IMG/VR virus record: IMGVR_UViG_3300001683_000035
Coordinates: 1-43,111 of that record
Strand: one strand, 5' to 3'
Length of the DNA: 43,111 nt
Origin: a virus
Each line of letters begins with the position of its first letter. Position 1 is the first letter of the stretch. Shown here piece after piece: positions 17,134 through 24,343 of this stretch. A program made the translations under genes and the position numbers. The notes under the pieces are model-generated. The model saw only the letters and a list, made by a program, of their open reading frames with translations. It made no database searches and had not been told where the DNA came from.

Positions 17134-17175
17134 CTCCCACAGGGAGGCATAGGGTTATCAGGTGCCTCACTTTTT
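17134..17175 (+). promoter_or_regulatory. Competing hairpins between gp32 and uvsX
   Basis: CTCCC-ACA-GGGAG (17134-17146) overlaps a second stem GAGGCA (17144-17149)/TGCCTC (17163-17168), the latter followed by ACTTTTTAC. The stems share bases and so are mutually exclusive. The second resembles a weak terminator. An attenuator that lowers read-through from gp32 into the recombinase gene is a reasonable guess. Confidence 0.4.
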
Positions 17176-17189
17176 ACAAGGATTCTTAT

Positions 17190-18329
17190 ATGGCAAGAAA
17201 TAAAAGCAAGTCAGCAGGCAAACTAAGTATTGCTGAAATGCGAAATTTGATAAATAAAAAAGCCGGCATGACAGTTTCCCATGATCTAACTTCTAAGAAT
17301 CCTTCCGAAGTTACTGACTGGATACCGACAGGCTCAACATGGTTAAATAGTATTATTTGTAGGGGCAAGACTGCCGGCATTCCAGTAGGAAAGATTACTG
17401 AGATCGCCGGCATGGAGTCTAGCGGGAAAAGCTACATGGCAGCGCAAACTTGCGCTAGCGCGCAGAAGAAAGGGATAGAGGTTGTCTATTTCGATTCTGA
17501 GTCTGCCATAGATCCATCATTTTTAGAGAGGAGCGGCGTCAATTTAAGTGAACTTTTATATACACAAGCAATTTCTGTTGAATTTGTCTTGGAAACTATA
17601 GAAGATTTGCTCAATTCTAATGACGCTAGGTTTCTCTTCGTGTGGGACTCTTTAGCATTGACTCCCGCCATTAGTGATGTAGAAGGGTCTTTCAACCCGA
17701 ATGAATCGGTAGCAGTAAAGGCGAGAGTCCTGGCAAAGGGGATGTCAAAATTGATAGTGACACTGGCCAACTCTCAGTCAACGCTCTTGGTTCTAAATCA
17801 ATTGAAAACAAACTTGCAGGTTGCCAACCCGAAATATGCAACTGATAGCGAAAAGTATACTTGTCCAGGTGGGAAGGCAATGAACTATGCTTATAGTTTG
17901 CGCGTCTGGCTCACAGGAAGAAAGGGCAAGAATAGTGTAATTTTAGATGACAAAGGGTATAGAATAGGAAATGAAGTTAAGGCACGTTTAGAGAAATCGC
18001 GCTTTGGTACGGCCGGCCGCATTTGTAACTTCAAAATTATGTGGGGTGGCGATATTGGGGTAAGGGATGACGAGAGTCTATTTGAAGCAATTCAAAGCTC
18101 CAAGCATCTGAACAATGCAGGTGCATGGTGGACCTTATCCTATGAAGACGGCAGCAAAGAAAAGTTTCAAGCATCCAAATGGCCACAGCTAATGACTGGA
18201 GAAAAGTTTAGGGACCGAGTGATGGCTATCCTCGATGAGGAAGTTGTTTTGAAATTCGACAAGAGATTGGTGGATGCCGATGTCTTTTATGAAGAAGAAG
18301 ACGAAGAAGCGACGAAAGAAAGCGCGTAA
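17190..18329 (+). CDS. uvsX: RecA/UvsX recombinase
   Basis: This 379-residue ATPase forms filaments on single-stranded DNA and promotes strand exchange, the basis of recombination-dependent replication in T4-type phages. Walker A is GMESSGKS (residues 74-81), preceded by IPVGKITEIAG; the Walker B strand is FLFVWDSLALTP; later LLVLNQLKTNL and the GGKAMNYAYSLRVWL region correspond to the RecA core loops. The C-terminus is strongly acidic (YEEEDEEATKESA), as in many RecA proteins. ATG 17190 follows ACAAGGATT. It is 64 bases downstream of gp32 with which it works. Confidence 0.92.
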   Translation: MARNKSKSAGKLSIAEMRNLINKKAGMTVSHDLTSKNPSEVTDWIPTGSTWLNSIICRGKTAGIPVGKITEIAGMESSGKSYMAAQTCASAQKKGIEVVYFDSESAIDPSFLERSGVNLSELLYTQAISVEFVLETIEDLLNSNDARFLFVWDSLALTPAISDVEGSFNPNESVAVKARVLAKGMSKLIVTLANSQSTLLVLNQLKTNLQVANPKYATDSEKYTCPGGKAMNYAYSLRVWLTGRKGKNSVILDDKGYRIGNEVKARLEKSRFGTAGRICNFKIMWGGDIGVRDDESLFEAIQSSKHLNNAGAWWTLSYEDGSKEKFQASKWPQLMTGEKFRDRVMAILDEEVVLKFDKRLVDADVFYEEEDEEATKESA

Positions 18330-18342
18330 GTTGTAAAAGTGC

Positions 18343-18371
18343 TTGACAAACTGCCTCTCATGTGGTATAAT
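18343..18371 (+). promoter_or_regulatory. Perfect consensus sigma70 promoter
   Basis: TTGACA (18343-18348), 17-base spacer, TATAAT (18366-18371). It drives the deaminase/nuclease group with a predicted start near 18379. The -10 hexamer lies at the left of the loop of the inverted repeat at 18354-18386. Confidence 0.92.
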
Positions 18372-18386
18372 GTGCCACATGAGAGG
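18354..18386 (+). promoter_or_regulatory. 12-bp inverted repeat around the -10 box, covering the Shine-Dalgarno
   Basis: CCTCTCATGTGG (18354-18365) and CCACATGAGAGG (18375-18386) are perfect reverse complements with TATAATGTG between. The right arm contains the GAGAGG ribosome binding site of the gene at 18392 and is followed by TTTTT. Read-through RNA from uvsX could fold this stem, ending transcription or hiding the ribosome binding site, while RNA begun near 18379 lacks the left arm. As DNA it could also be an operator. Confidence 0.75.
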
Positions 18387-18391
18387 TTTTT

Positions 18392-18787
18392 ATGTTTCCA
18401 AAGAGGCACAAGAGAGCACTAGAACTCGCAAGAAGAGTGGCGTTTAGATCGACCTACTGTAGACAGCGCCACGGCGCAGTTTTACTAAAAGGTGGCACAG
18501 TAAGAAATGTATCTACAAACAGCATCAATTATTGCTCCTTTGCAGGAAGGTTCCGGCCGCATGATATGTGTGGCCATGCGACACAACACGCAGAGGTTGG
18601 AGCGGTATTAGGGCTGGATAGAAGCGTCACAGAGGGAAGCATAGTTTATGTTGTTAGAATAAATAAGTCTGGTGACCTGCTGCTATCCAAACCATGTCCA
18701 ATGTGTGAGTGCATTCTAAGACATTGCGGCGTGAAAAAGGTGATATACTCTGTTAGTGATAAGGAAATAGGAGAACATAGAATATGA
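18392..18787 (+). CDS. Zinc-dependent cytidine/deoxycytidylate deaminase-like protein
   Basis: The 131-residue product has the cytidine deaminase superfamily zinc site: HAEVGAVLG in mid-protein and PCPMCECILRHCGVKKVIYS later, giving His plus two Cys ligands and the proton-shuttling Glu. RHGAVLLKGG near residue 28 is the usual first core strand. A dCMP deaminase role, feeding dUMP to ThyX, fits a phage that also encodes ThyX and dUTPase; substrate is inferred. T4 Cd is larger (193 residues). It starts 6 bases after the promoter hairpin and overlaps the next gene by 4 bases. Confidence 0.8.
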   Translation: MFPKRHKRALELARRVAFRSTYCRQRHGAVLLKGGTVRNVSTNSINYCSFAGRFRPHDMCGHATQHAEVGAVLGLDRSVTEGSIVYVVRINKSGDLLLSKPCPMCECILRHCGVKKVIYSVSDKEIGEHRI

Positions 18788-18966
18788 CAGAAAAAGATAA
18801 AGATAAAGAAATAAAGAAGCTGCGCGAGACAATAGAGTTGTCCGTAGATGCACTTCATAAGAATATGGCAATTTTGGGATCTCTATATACAAAGATAGGA
18901 ATTCTTGAAGCGAAAAACACTGAACTAGAACAAAAGGTGAAAGACCTGGAGGAGAAAGTATCTTGA
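18784..18966 (+). CDS. Small coiled-coil protein
   Basis: This is a 60-residue, highly charged, entirely helical protein with heptad-like spacing (KIGILEAKNTELEQKVKDLEEKV), predicted to form a coiled coil. It starts with an ATGA overlap with the deaminase gene and ends overlapping the nuclease start (TTGA). No function can be assigned. Its place in a tight operon with good coding character supports it being real. Confidence 0.7.
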   Translation: MTEKDKDKEIKKLRETIELSVDALHKNMAILGSLYTKIGILEAKNTELEQKVKDLEEKVS

Positions 18967-19940
18967 AAAGACTAATGATTGTTGACGGAAATAATGATTT
19001 TGTTAGGCACTATATTGTCAACCCATCGCTGTCCACCAATGGCCAGCCAGTTGGTGGTATTGTGGGCTTCCTTCAAAGTTTACAGAAGCTTGATCGCTCA
19101 ATCAAGCCGGATTCTATTGTCGTGGTGTGGGATGGCGCCGGCGGCAGCAAGAAGAGAAAGTCTCTTGTTAAAACATACAAGGAAGGCCGAAAGCCTATCC
19201 GCCTAAACAGAAACGTTAGGAACCTGGAGGCAAACGAAGAGACAGATAACCGGATTTGGCAGCAGGTGAGGATTTTAGAATATCTCAACAAGACTCCAGT
19301 AATCCAATTTATGAAGCCAGACATAGAGGCGGATGATATTGTTGCTTTTGTTAGCATGCTTCCGCGGTTCTCTGAGTGGCAAAAGGTTATTGTATCGAGC
19401 GACAAAGATTTCATCCAGCTATGTGATGATAACACCGTCCTTTTCCGCCCGATCCAAAAAGAAGTCTTGAACAAGAAGGCTATAATTAGCGACTTCTCTA
19501 TTAGTCCGACAAACTTTGCATTGGCCCGAGCAATGGTAGGCGATAAATCAGATAACCTGCCAGGAGTTCCAGGTGTAGGATTAGCCACCGCTGCCAAGCG
19601 CCTGCCTTTTCTGGTAGAAGAAAAATCTTACTTTATTGAAGATGTCATGAACTACTGCCAGAAGAAAGTTGATGAGGATACAAACATTAGGTTTTATTCT
19701 TCGATCTTAGAACACGAGGATGTGGTAAATTTGAATTATAAGATGATGCAACTATATAGCCCAAGTCTGTCAACCCAAGCTGTGCGCTCTATAAGGGAGT
19801 CTCTCGAAAAGCACGAGCCAGAGTTTAGCGAGACTGAGGTTGTCAAGATGTTGTTCCAAGATGGCTTCCCCCAAATTAACTTAGATGAACTATATGCCAC
19901 CTTCCGAAAAATAATCCGTGAGCACAAAGAAAGCTCTTGA
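18963..19940 (+). CDS. 5'-3' exonuclease/flap endonuclease (T4 RNase H-like)
   Basis: The 325-residue protein belongs to the FEN/PIN-type 5' nucleases that remove RNA primers and flaps. Metal-binding acidic residues appear in order: IVDGNNDF near residue 7, VVVWDGAGG near 53, DIEADDIVAFV near 120, SSDKDFIQL near 142, and MVGDKSDNLPGVPGVG near 190, which is also the helix-hairpin-helix DNA-binding loop. The start is TTG 18963 with GGAGGAGA just upstream. It probably processes Okazaki fragments together with the phage polymerases. Confidence 0.88.
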   Translation: MKRLMIVDGNNDFVRHYIVNPSLSTNGQPVGGIVGFLQSLQKLDRSIKPDSIVVVWDGAGGSKKRKSLVKTYKEGRKPIRLNRNVRNLEANEETDNRIWQQVRILEYLNKTPVIQFMKPDIEADDIVAFVSMLPRFSEWQKVIVSSDKDFIQLCDDNTVLFRPIQKEVLNKKAIISDFSISPTNFALARAMVGDKSDNLPGVPGVGLATAAKRLPFLVEEKSYFIEDVMNYCQKKVDEDTNIRFYSSILEHEDVVNLNYKMMQLYSPSLSTQAVRSIRESLEKHEPEFSETEVVKMLFQDGFPQINLDELYATFRKIIREHKESS

Positions 19941-19965
19941 CGTTCTTTCGAAAATAGCGTAAACT
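19937..19965 (+). promoter_or_regulatory. Sigma70-type promoter for helicase gene
   Basis: TTGACG (19937-19942), 17-base spacer, TAAACT (19960-19965). The -10 is weak. TTGAC here and GTCAA at 19966-19970 form a short inverted repeat. The helicase GTG at 19988 lies about 16 bases after the expected transcription start. Confidence 0.6.
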
Positions 19966-19987
19966 GTCAAATATTGGAGCGTCAAAA

Positions 19988-21343
19988 GTGTTAGAGCAAG
20001 AGATTAAAACGTTTGGTTCTTTCGGGAAACCATTTCAAGAAGTATTAGCAAAATTGATATTAGAAGATTCGAAGTTCGCCACGCAGCTTGGTGAGATTCT
20101 GGATATCAACTTTTTTGAATTAAGATACCTTCAGGATTTCGTAAATAAGATTTATGTGCACAAAAAAGGCTACGAGGTGCACCCGTCAAAAGGAACTTTT
20201 GAGAGCATTCTTAAGAATGAATCGAAAGATGCTATCAGCGAGACACTGAGAAAGCAAGTAAGAGACTATTATGTCAAGATGGCATCTGGCCGCATTGATG
20301 AAGTAGATGAAGAGTATGTAAAAAGTAAAGCATTAGATTTCTGCAAGAAGCAGAAGCTTCAAGAGGCGATGCTAAAGAGCGTAAAGCTGATGAAGGAATC
20401 TTCTTTCGACGAGATCAGCAAGATAATCAATGACGCGCTCAAGCTAGGGCTGGATACAGACTTTGGATACAACTTTTTAGAAGACTTCGAGAAAAGATAC
20501 GAACTCAAATATAGAAACCCAATATCAACAGGGTGGTTAGAGATCGATGATATTCTACGTGGCGGACTGGGAAATGGTGAACTTGGTGTCGTTATTGCTC
20601 CTACAGGGGTTGGCAAAAGTATGGTCTTGGCTCACTTGGGAGCGAAAGCAATCCTGGCCGGCCACAACGTAGTTCATTATACACTAGAGTTGCAGGACAT
20701 TACCATAGGAAATAGATATGATTCTTGCTTGACGGGGATTCGACTAAACGAATTATATTCCAGGAAAGATGAAGTTTACGAAAAGATCAAGGAGACTCCA
20801 GGAAAACTTTTGATCAAAGAGTACCCTACAAAATCTGCAACAACAAATACCATACGCAATCATTTAGAGAAGTTACGGCAACGAGATTTTAAGGTTGATA
20901 CCCTTATTGTAGACTATGGCGATCTTTTAAAACCTATTTTATATTCAAAAGAGAAAAGAGAAAACCTCGAAACTATTTATGAAGAGTTGAGGGGAATCGC
21001 TCAAGAATTTGAGTGCCCAGTCTGGACAGCCTCACAAACCAACAGGAGCGGAATAAACGCAGAAGTCATAACGATGGAAGCAATCAGCGAAGCGTTCTCT
21101 AAATGCTTTGTTGCGGATTTTATTTTTTCAGTTTCGAGGACGGGCACAGACAAAGTGAACAACACAGGTAGAATTTTCATTGCAAAAAATAGAAATGGTA
21201 TTGATGGCATCGTGTTTCCAATTTTTATGGACGCATCAAATGTTGACATCAAGGTGCTGCCTCAATCTGAATTGCCAAAAGATGAGAATGGGCTGACAAA
21301 GCCTCAACAAATTTACAAACTACAAAGGGAAAAGGGAAAATAA
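19988..21343 (+). CDS. Replicative DNA helicase (T4 gp41/DnaB-like)
   Basis: This is a 451-residue hexameric 5'-3' replicative helicase. The N-terminal 150 residues are helical, then ISTGWLEIDDILRGGLGNGE leads to Walker A in VIAPTGVGKSMVLAHLG near residue 210. LIVDYGDLLKP is Walker B, and WTASQTNRSG with later VSRTGTDK are DnaB-family motifs III/IV. GTG 19988 is preceded by TTGGAG. Length is close to T4 gp41 (475). No primase is evident in this window, so priming is presumably encoded elsewhere. Confidence 0.9.
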   Translation: MLEQEIKTFGSFGKPFQEVLAKLILEDSKFATQLGEILDINFFELRYLQDFVNKIYVHKKGYEVHPSKGTFESILKNESKDAISETLRKQVRDYYVKMASGRIDEVDEEYVKSKALDFCKKQKLQEAMLKSVKLMKESSFDEISKIINDALKLGLDTDFGYNFLEDFEKRYELKYRNPISTGWLEIDDILRGGLGNGELGVVIAPTGVGKSMVLAHLGAKAILAGHNVVHYTLELQDITIGNRYDSCLTGIRLNELYSRKDEVYEKIKETPGKLLIKEYPTKSATTNTIRNHLEKLRQRDFKVDTLIVDYGDLLKPILYSKEKRENLETIYEELRGIAQEFECPVWTASQTNRSGINAEVITMEAISEAFSKCFVADFIFSVSRTGTDKVNNTGRIFIAKNRNGIDGIVFPIFMDASNVDIKVLPQSELPKDENGLTKPQQIYKLQREKGK

Positions 21344-21344
21344 C

Positions 21345-23201
21345 ATGGAACTATCCAATCAAATTTTGAGCGACATTACAATTCATATGAAATATGCCCG
21401 GTTTCAGGAACATCTAAGCAGGCGGGAGACGTGGGAAGAGTTAGTTACGAGAAACAAAGAGATGCACAAGAAGAAGTATCCGGAACTAAAGGATGAGATC
21501 GAAGAGGCATATGCCCTGGTTTATGAGAAGAAGGTATTACCTTCCATGAGATCGCTTCAATTTGGGGGAAAGCCAATTGAGATATCTCCAAACAGAGTTT
21601 ATAACTGCGCATTTCTTCCTGTTGACGATTGGAGAGCGTTTAGCGAGATTCTTTTTTTGCTTTTAGGGGGTACTGGTGTTGGATATAGTGTCCAGACGCA
21701 TCATATTGAGAAGCTCCCAGAGATCAAAAAACCAAACTTCGCCAAAAGGAAAAGGTACCTTGTTGGTGACAGCATAGAAGGGTGGGCAGATGCAGTTAAA
21801 GTTCTAATGAAGTCGTACTTCAAGGGCACCAGTGCGTTGGAATTTGATTATAGCGATATTCGAGAAAAAGGCTCTCTCTTGGTAACAAGCGGAGGAAAAG
21901 CGCCTGGCCCAGAGCCCCTCAAGACATGCTTACGCCAAATCAAGAGCATTCTAAATCATAAGGAAGATGGCGATCAGCTTAGAGCAATTGAAGTGCATGA
22001 CATTATTTGCCACATTGCTGATGCAGTATTGGCTGGTGGTATCCGTCGTGCCGCACTAATTTCTTTATTCTCTGCTGATGATGAAGAGATGATTTCTTGT
22101 AAGTATGGCAATTGGCATGAAACCAATCCGCAAAGAGGCAGGTCAAACAATAGTGTTGTTTTGTTGCGCCACAAAATTGAAGAGGATTTCTTTTTTGAGT
22201 TGTGGGAGAAAATTAAGTTAAGTAATTCGGGCGAGCCAGGGATCTATTTCTCTAACGACAAAGACTATGGCACGAACCCTTGTTGTGAAATCGCATTACG
22301 GCCATTCCAATTTTGCAACCTTTGTGAAGTTAACGCATCCAATGTCGAGACACAAGAAGACTTGAACCAGAGAGTATCTGCGGCAGCATTTATTGGCACT
22401 CTTCAGGCAGGCTATACGGACTTCCATTATCTTCGCTCAAACTGGAAGAAGACCACAGAACGCGAGGCTCTTTTAGGAGTTAGTCTTACTGGCATTGCTA
22501 GCAACAAAGTACAGCAATTAGATATGAAGGAAGCAGCCAGATTTGCAACACAGATAAACAAGACAGTATCACAGGTATTAGGTATCAATCCAGCAGCTCG
22601 AATTACAACAGTGAAGCCAGCTGGAACTACCTCTTTAGCTCTTGGGTGCAGTTCCGGCATTCATGCGTGGCACAATGAATATTACATTCGCAGAATAAGG
22701 GTGGCTAAGAATGAATCGATTTATGGGTATCTCCTCAAGAACCACCCAGAGCTAGTAGAAGACGAGTTCTTTCGGCCTCACGATACAGCAGTTATTTCAG
22801 TACCACAAAAGGCGCCAGAGGGAGCAACTCTGAGGGTAGAGTCTCCTCTTGACTTGCTTGAGAGAATAAAGCACTTTGCAAAGAACTGGATCAAGCCAGG
22901 GCACAAGAGAGGCTCCAATACACATAACATTTCAGCGACTATCTCTATCAAAGAAGATGAGTGGGAAACCGTCGGCAAATGGATGTGGGAAAACAGGAAG
23001 TTTTATAATGGTATCTCAGTCCTTCCTTACGATGGAGGCACATATGTGCAGGCACCATTTGAAGACTGCGATGAACTAACCTACGAAAGGATGATGAGAT
23101 CCCTAAAAGAAATTGACTTAAGTAAAATCAAAGAAACGGAAGATAACACGGACTTACGAGGAGAGCTTGCTTGTGCAGGCGGAGCGTGTGAAATAAGATG
23201 A
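21345..23201 (+). CDS. nrdJ: Adenosylcobalamin-dependent (class II) ribonucleotide reductase
   Basis: This 618-residue protein resembles monomeric class II reductases that reduce ribonucleotides to deoxyribonucleotides with vitamin B12. Diagnostic parts are LPSMRSLQFGG near residue 65, LLLGGTGVGYSVQT near 105, NPCCEIALRPFQFCNLCEVN near 320, TVKPAGTTSLALGCSSGIHAWH near 430, and a redox CAGGAC near the C-terminus. It needs no separate small subunit, and none is seen beside it. ATG 21345 lies one base after the helicase stop. It supplies dNTPs for phage replication and depends on host cobalamin. No intein or intron is apparent. Confidence 0.9.
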   Translation: MELSNQILSDITIHMKYARFQEHLSRRETWEELVTRNKEMHKKKYPELKDEIEEAYALVYEKKVLPSMRSLQFGGKPIEISPNRVYNCAFLPVDDWRAFSEILFLLLGGTGVGYSVQTHHIEKLPEIKKPNFAKRKRYLVGDSIEGWADAVKVLMKSYFKGTSALEFDYSDIREKGSLLVTSGGKAPGPEPLKTCLRQIKSILNHKEDGDQLRAIEVHDIICHIADAVLAGGIRRAALISLFSADDEEMISCKYGNWHETNPQRGRSNNSVVLLRHKIEEDFFFELWEKIKLSNSGEPGIYFSNDKDYGTNPCCEIALRPFQFCNLCEVNASNVETQEDLNQRVSAAAFIGTLQAGYTDFHYLRSNWKKTTEREALLGVSLTGIASNKVQQLDMKEAARFATQINKTVSQVLGINPAARITTVKPAGTTSLALGCSSGIHAWHNEYYIRRIRVAKNESIYGYLLKNHPELVEDEFFRPHDTAVISVPQKAPEGATLRVESPLDLLERIKHFAKNWIKPGHKRGSNTHNISATISIKEDEWETVGKWMWENRKFYNGISVLPYDGGTYVQAPFEDCDELTYERMMRSLKEIDLSKIKETEDNTDLRGELACAGGACEIR

Positions 23202-23710
23202 AAAAACTTATGACAGAATGGCGAAAGCATCTCAACGAGATGATATCAACTAGAGAGTTGGAAGATTTTGATGCAAAGTACAAGAATCCTGAAAATGTTC
23301 AGATCCTAGCGTCAGAACTGCTTGATTTAGGTTGGGCGCGAGAAGCAGTCGAACATCACAAGACTGAAATTCCGCCTTTTTCGGAAATTAGAAATGTTAT
23401 ATTGAACCTAGAGAAGTACGATGCGCCAAAAACAGCAGAAGTAGTCAATGCTGACGAACTTTTTGTTTCAGGCGACAACATGAGAGACAGGGAACAGAAA
23501 TATCAAGATTATAAGTCGGGAAAGATAGACAGGTATTTTCGCGATAGCGATAAAGACCCAGACGGCATTGATTTTGCGAACCTGCCCCCAGTCACGGCAG
23601 TGGAAGAACCCGATGGCAGACTCGAAGTTGCTGACGGCAACCATCGTGTTTTCTTGGCGAAGAAGTCTGGTGCGAGTGTGCCGGCATGGATAATAAGATT
23701 AAAAAAATAA
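23198..23710 (+). CDS. ParB/sulfiredoxin-fold-like protein, unknown role
   Basis: The 170-residue product opens MKKLMTEWRKHLNE, a leader I have seen at the start of unrelated proteins in marine phages, and ends with LPPVTAVEEPDGRLEVADGNHRVFLAKKSGASVPAWII, which resembles the ParB-like nuclease fold (substrate-binding GNHR segment). ParB-like domains may bind DNA, cut DNA or hydrolyse nucleotides, so function is open. It overlaps the reductase stop (ATGA). The next gene has a separate promoter, so this is the last gene of the helicase-reductase transcript. Confidence 0.7.
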   Translation: MKKLMTEWRKHLNEMISTRELEDFDAKYKNPENVQILASELLDLGWAREAVEHHKTEIPPFSEIRNVILNLEKYDAPKTAEVVNADELFVSGDNMRDREQKYQDYKSGKIDRYFRDSDKDPDGIDFANLPPVTAVEEPDGRLEVADGNHRVFLAKKSGASVPAWIIRLKK

Positions 23711-23715
23711 AAAGC

Positions 23716-23744
23716 TTGACAAGCGCTCTGTTCTGTGCTATAAT
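23716..23744 (+). promoter_or_regulatory. Perfect consensus sigma70 promoter
   Basis: TTGACA (23716-23721), 17-base spacer, TATAAT (23739-23744). It drives the GapR-like/GroES-like/ThyX group; predicted start is near 23751. The -10 hexamer is exactly the loop of an inverted repeat. Confidence 0.92.
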
Positions 23745-23755
23745 GCCAGAACAGA
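23727..23755 (+). promoter_or_regulatory. Inverted repeat enclosing the -10 box
   Basis: TCTGTTCTG (23727-23735) pairs with CAGAACAGA (23747-23755); inner GC/GC pairs extend the stem so that TATAAT is the loop. This repeats the design at 18354-18386. It could act as an operator or, on read-through RNA, as a stem-loop, like the promoter/stem-loop cassettes known in T4-type phages. Confidence 0.65.
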
Positions 23756-23777
23756 CTAAACTAATAAAGGAGTGATA

Positions 23778-24062
23778 ATGTCTAATAGTAACTTAAAAGT
23801 TGTCAAAAAAGAAGAAGATGAAATAACAGCAAAGGAAGATCGGATTACCGATTATGTTAAGTCCCTTGTCGCCATCGAAGAAGAGATGGAACCATACAAG
23901 GAACAGAAGCGAGCCCTAAAAAGCAACTATGTAGAAAATGGCTGGCTGAGTAAGGATGAAATTAGTATCGCCATAAAGGCGTTACGCCTAATGAAGAGTG
24001 ATGTTGATCTTGAACAGATTCAAGACTTCATTGATCTATATAAGAAAACAAAGGTGGGATGA
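23778..24062 (+). CDS. Small helical protein, weakly GapR/DUF2312-like
   Basis: From ATG 23778 (AAAGGAG at 23766-23772) this is a 94-residue helical protein. DRITDYVKSLVAIEEEMEPYKEQKRALKSN resembles the coiled-coil region of GapR/DUF2312 proteins, which bind overtwisted AT-rich DNA, and ENGWLSKDEISIAIKALRLMK resembles their second helix pair. The similarity is by pattern only. It is first in the transcript from the consensus promoter and overlaps the next gene by 4 bases, consistent with an early regulatory or DNA-associated role. Confidence 0.6.
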   Translation: MSNSNLKVVKKEEDEITAKEDRITDYVKSLVAIEEEMEPYKEQKRALKSNYVENGWLSKDEISIAIKALRLMKSDVDLEQIQDFIDLYKKTKVG

Positions 24063-24343
24063 TGAGAGAGTTCGCTCCCTGTAACAGACATTTGTCGATA
24101 GTGAGGATTGAAGATGAGGATTCCAAAGAGGAAAATGTTACTACGAAGGTATTATTGCCTGATGAGTATAAAGCTTCTAAAGATCACGGTACTTATAGGG
24201 TTGTGGGCTCTGCTCCTGACTGTTTGCAAGAATTTAGAACTGATAGCCTCGTGGTTGTAGAGGAGCACCTTGTAAGGTCTCTTAGGGCAGATAAGGAATA
24301 TCTTATTATTCCAGAGGGTGCGGTTTTGATGGTGTCAAAGTGA
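24059..24343 (+). CDS. GroES/gp31-like co-chaperonin
   Basis: This 94-residue protein has the GroES beta-barrel pattern: REFAPCNRHLSIVRIEDEDS at the start (compare RPLHDRVIVKRxE), a mobile-loop-like segment with LLPDEYKAS, then YRVVGSAPDC, DSLVVVEEHLV and a final YLIIPEGAVLMV strand (compare EVLIMSESDILAIV). In T4 the co-chaperonin gp31 replaces GroES for capsid folding. Here the phage also carries a GroEL-type gene at 40031, distant and in a late-type region. Two adjacent ATGs (24059 and 24062) are possible starts; the first overlaps the preceding stop. Confidence 0.72.
   Translation: MMREFAPCNRHLSIVRIEDEDSKEENVTTKVLLPDEYKASKDHGTYRVVGSAPDCLQEFRTDSLVVVEEHLVRSLRADKEYLIIPEGAVLMVSK

Noticed and set aside
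20972-20980. ACTATTTAT inside the helicase gene
   Set aside because: It encodes part of ETIYEE in the conserved protein and has no gene start after it, so it is taken as a chance copy. It shows the motif is not exclusive to gaps.
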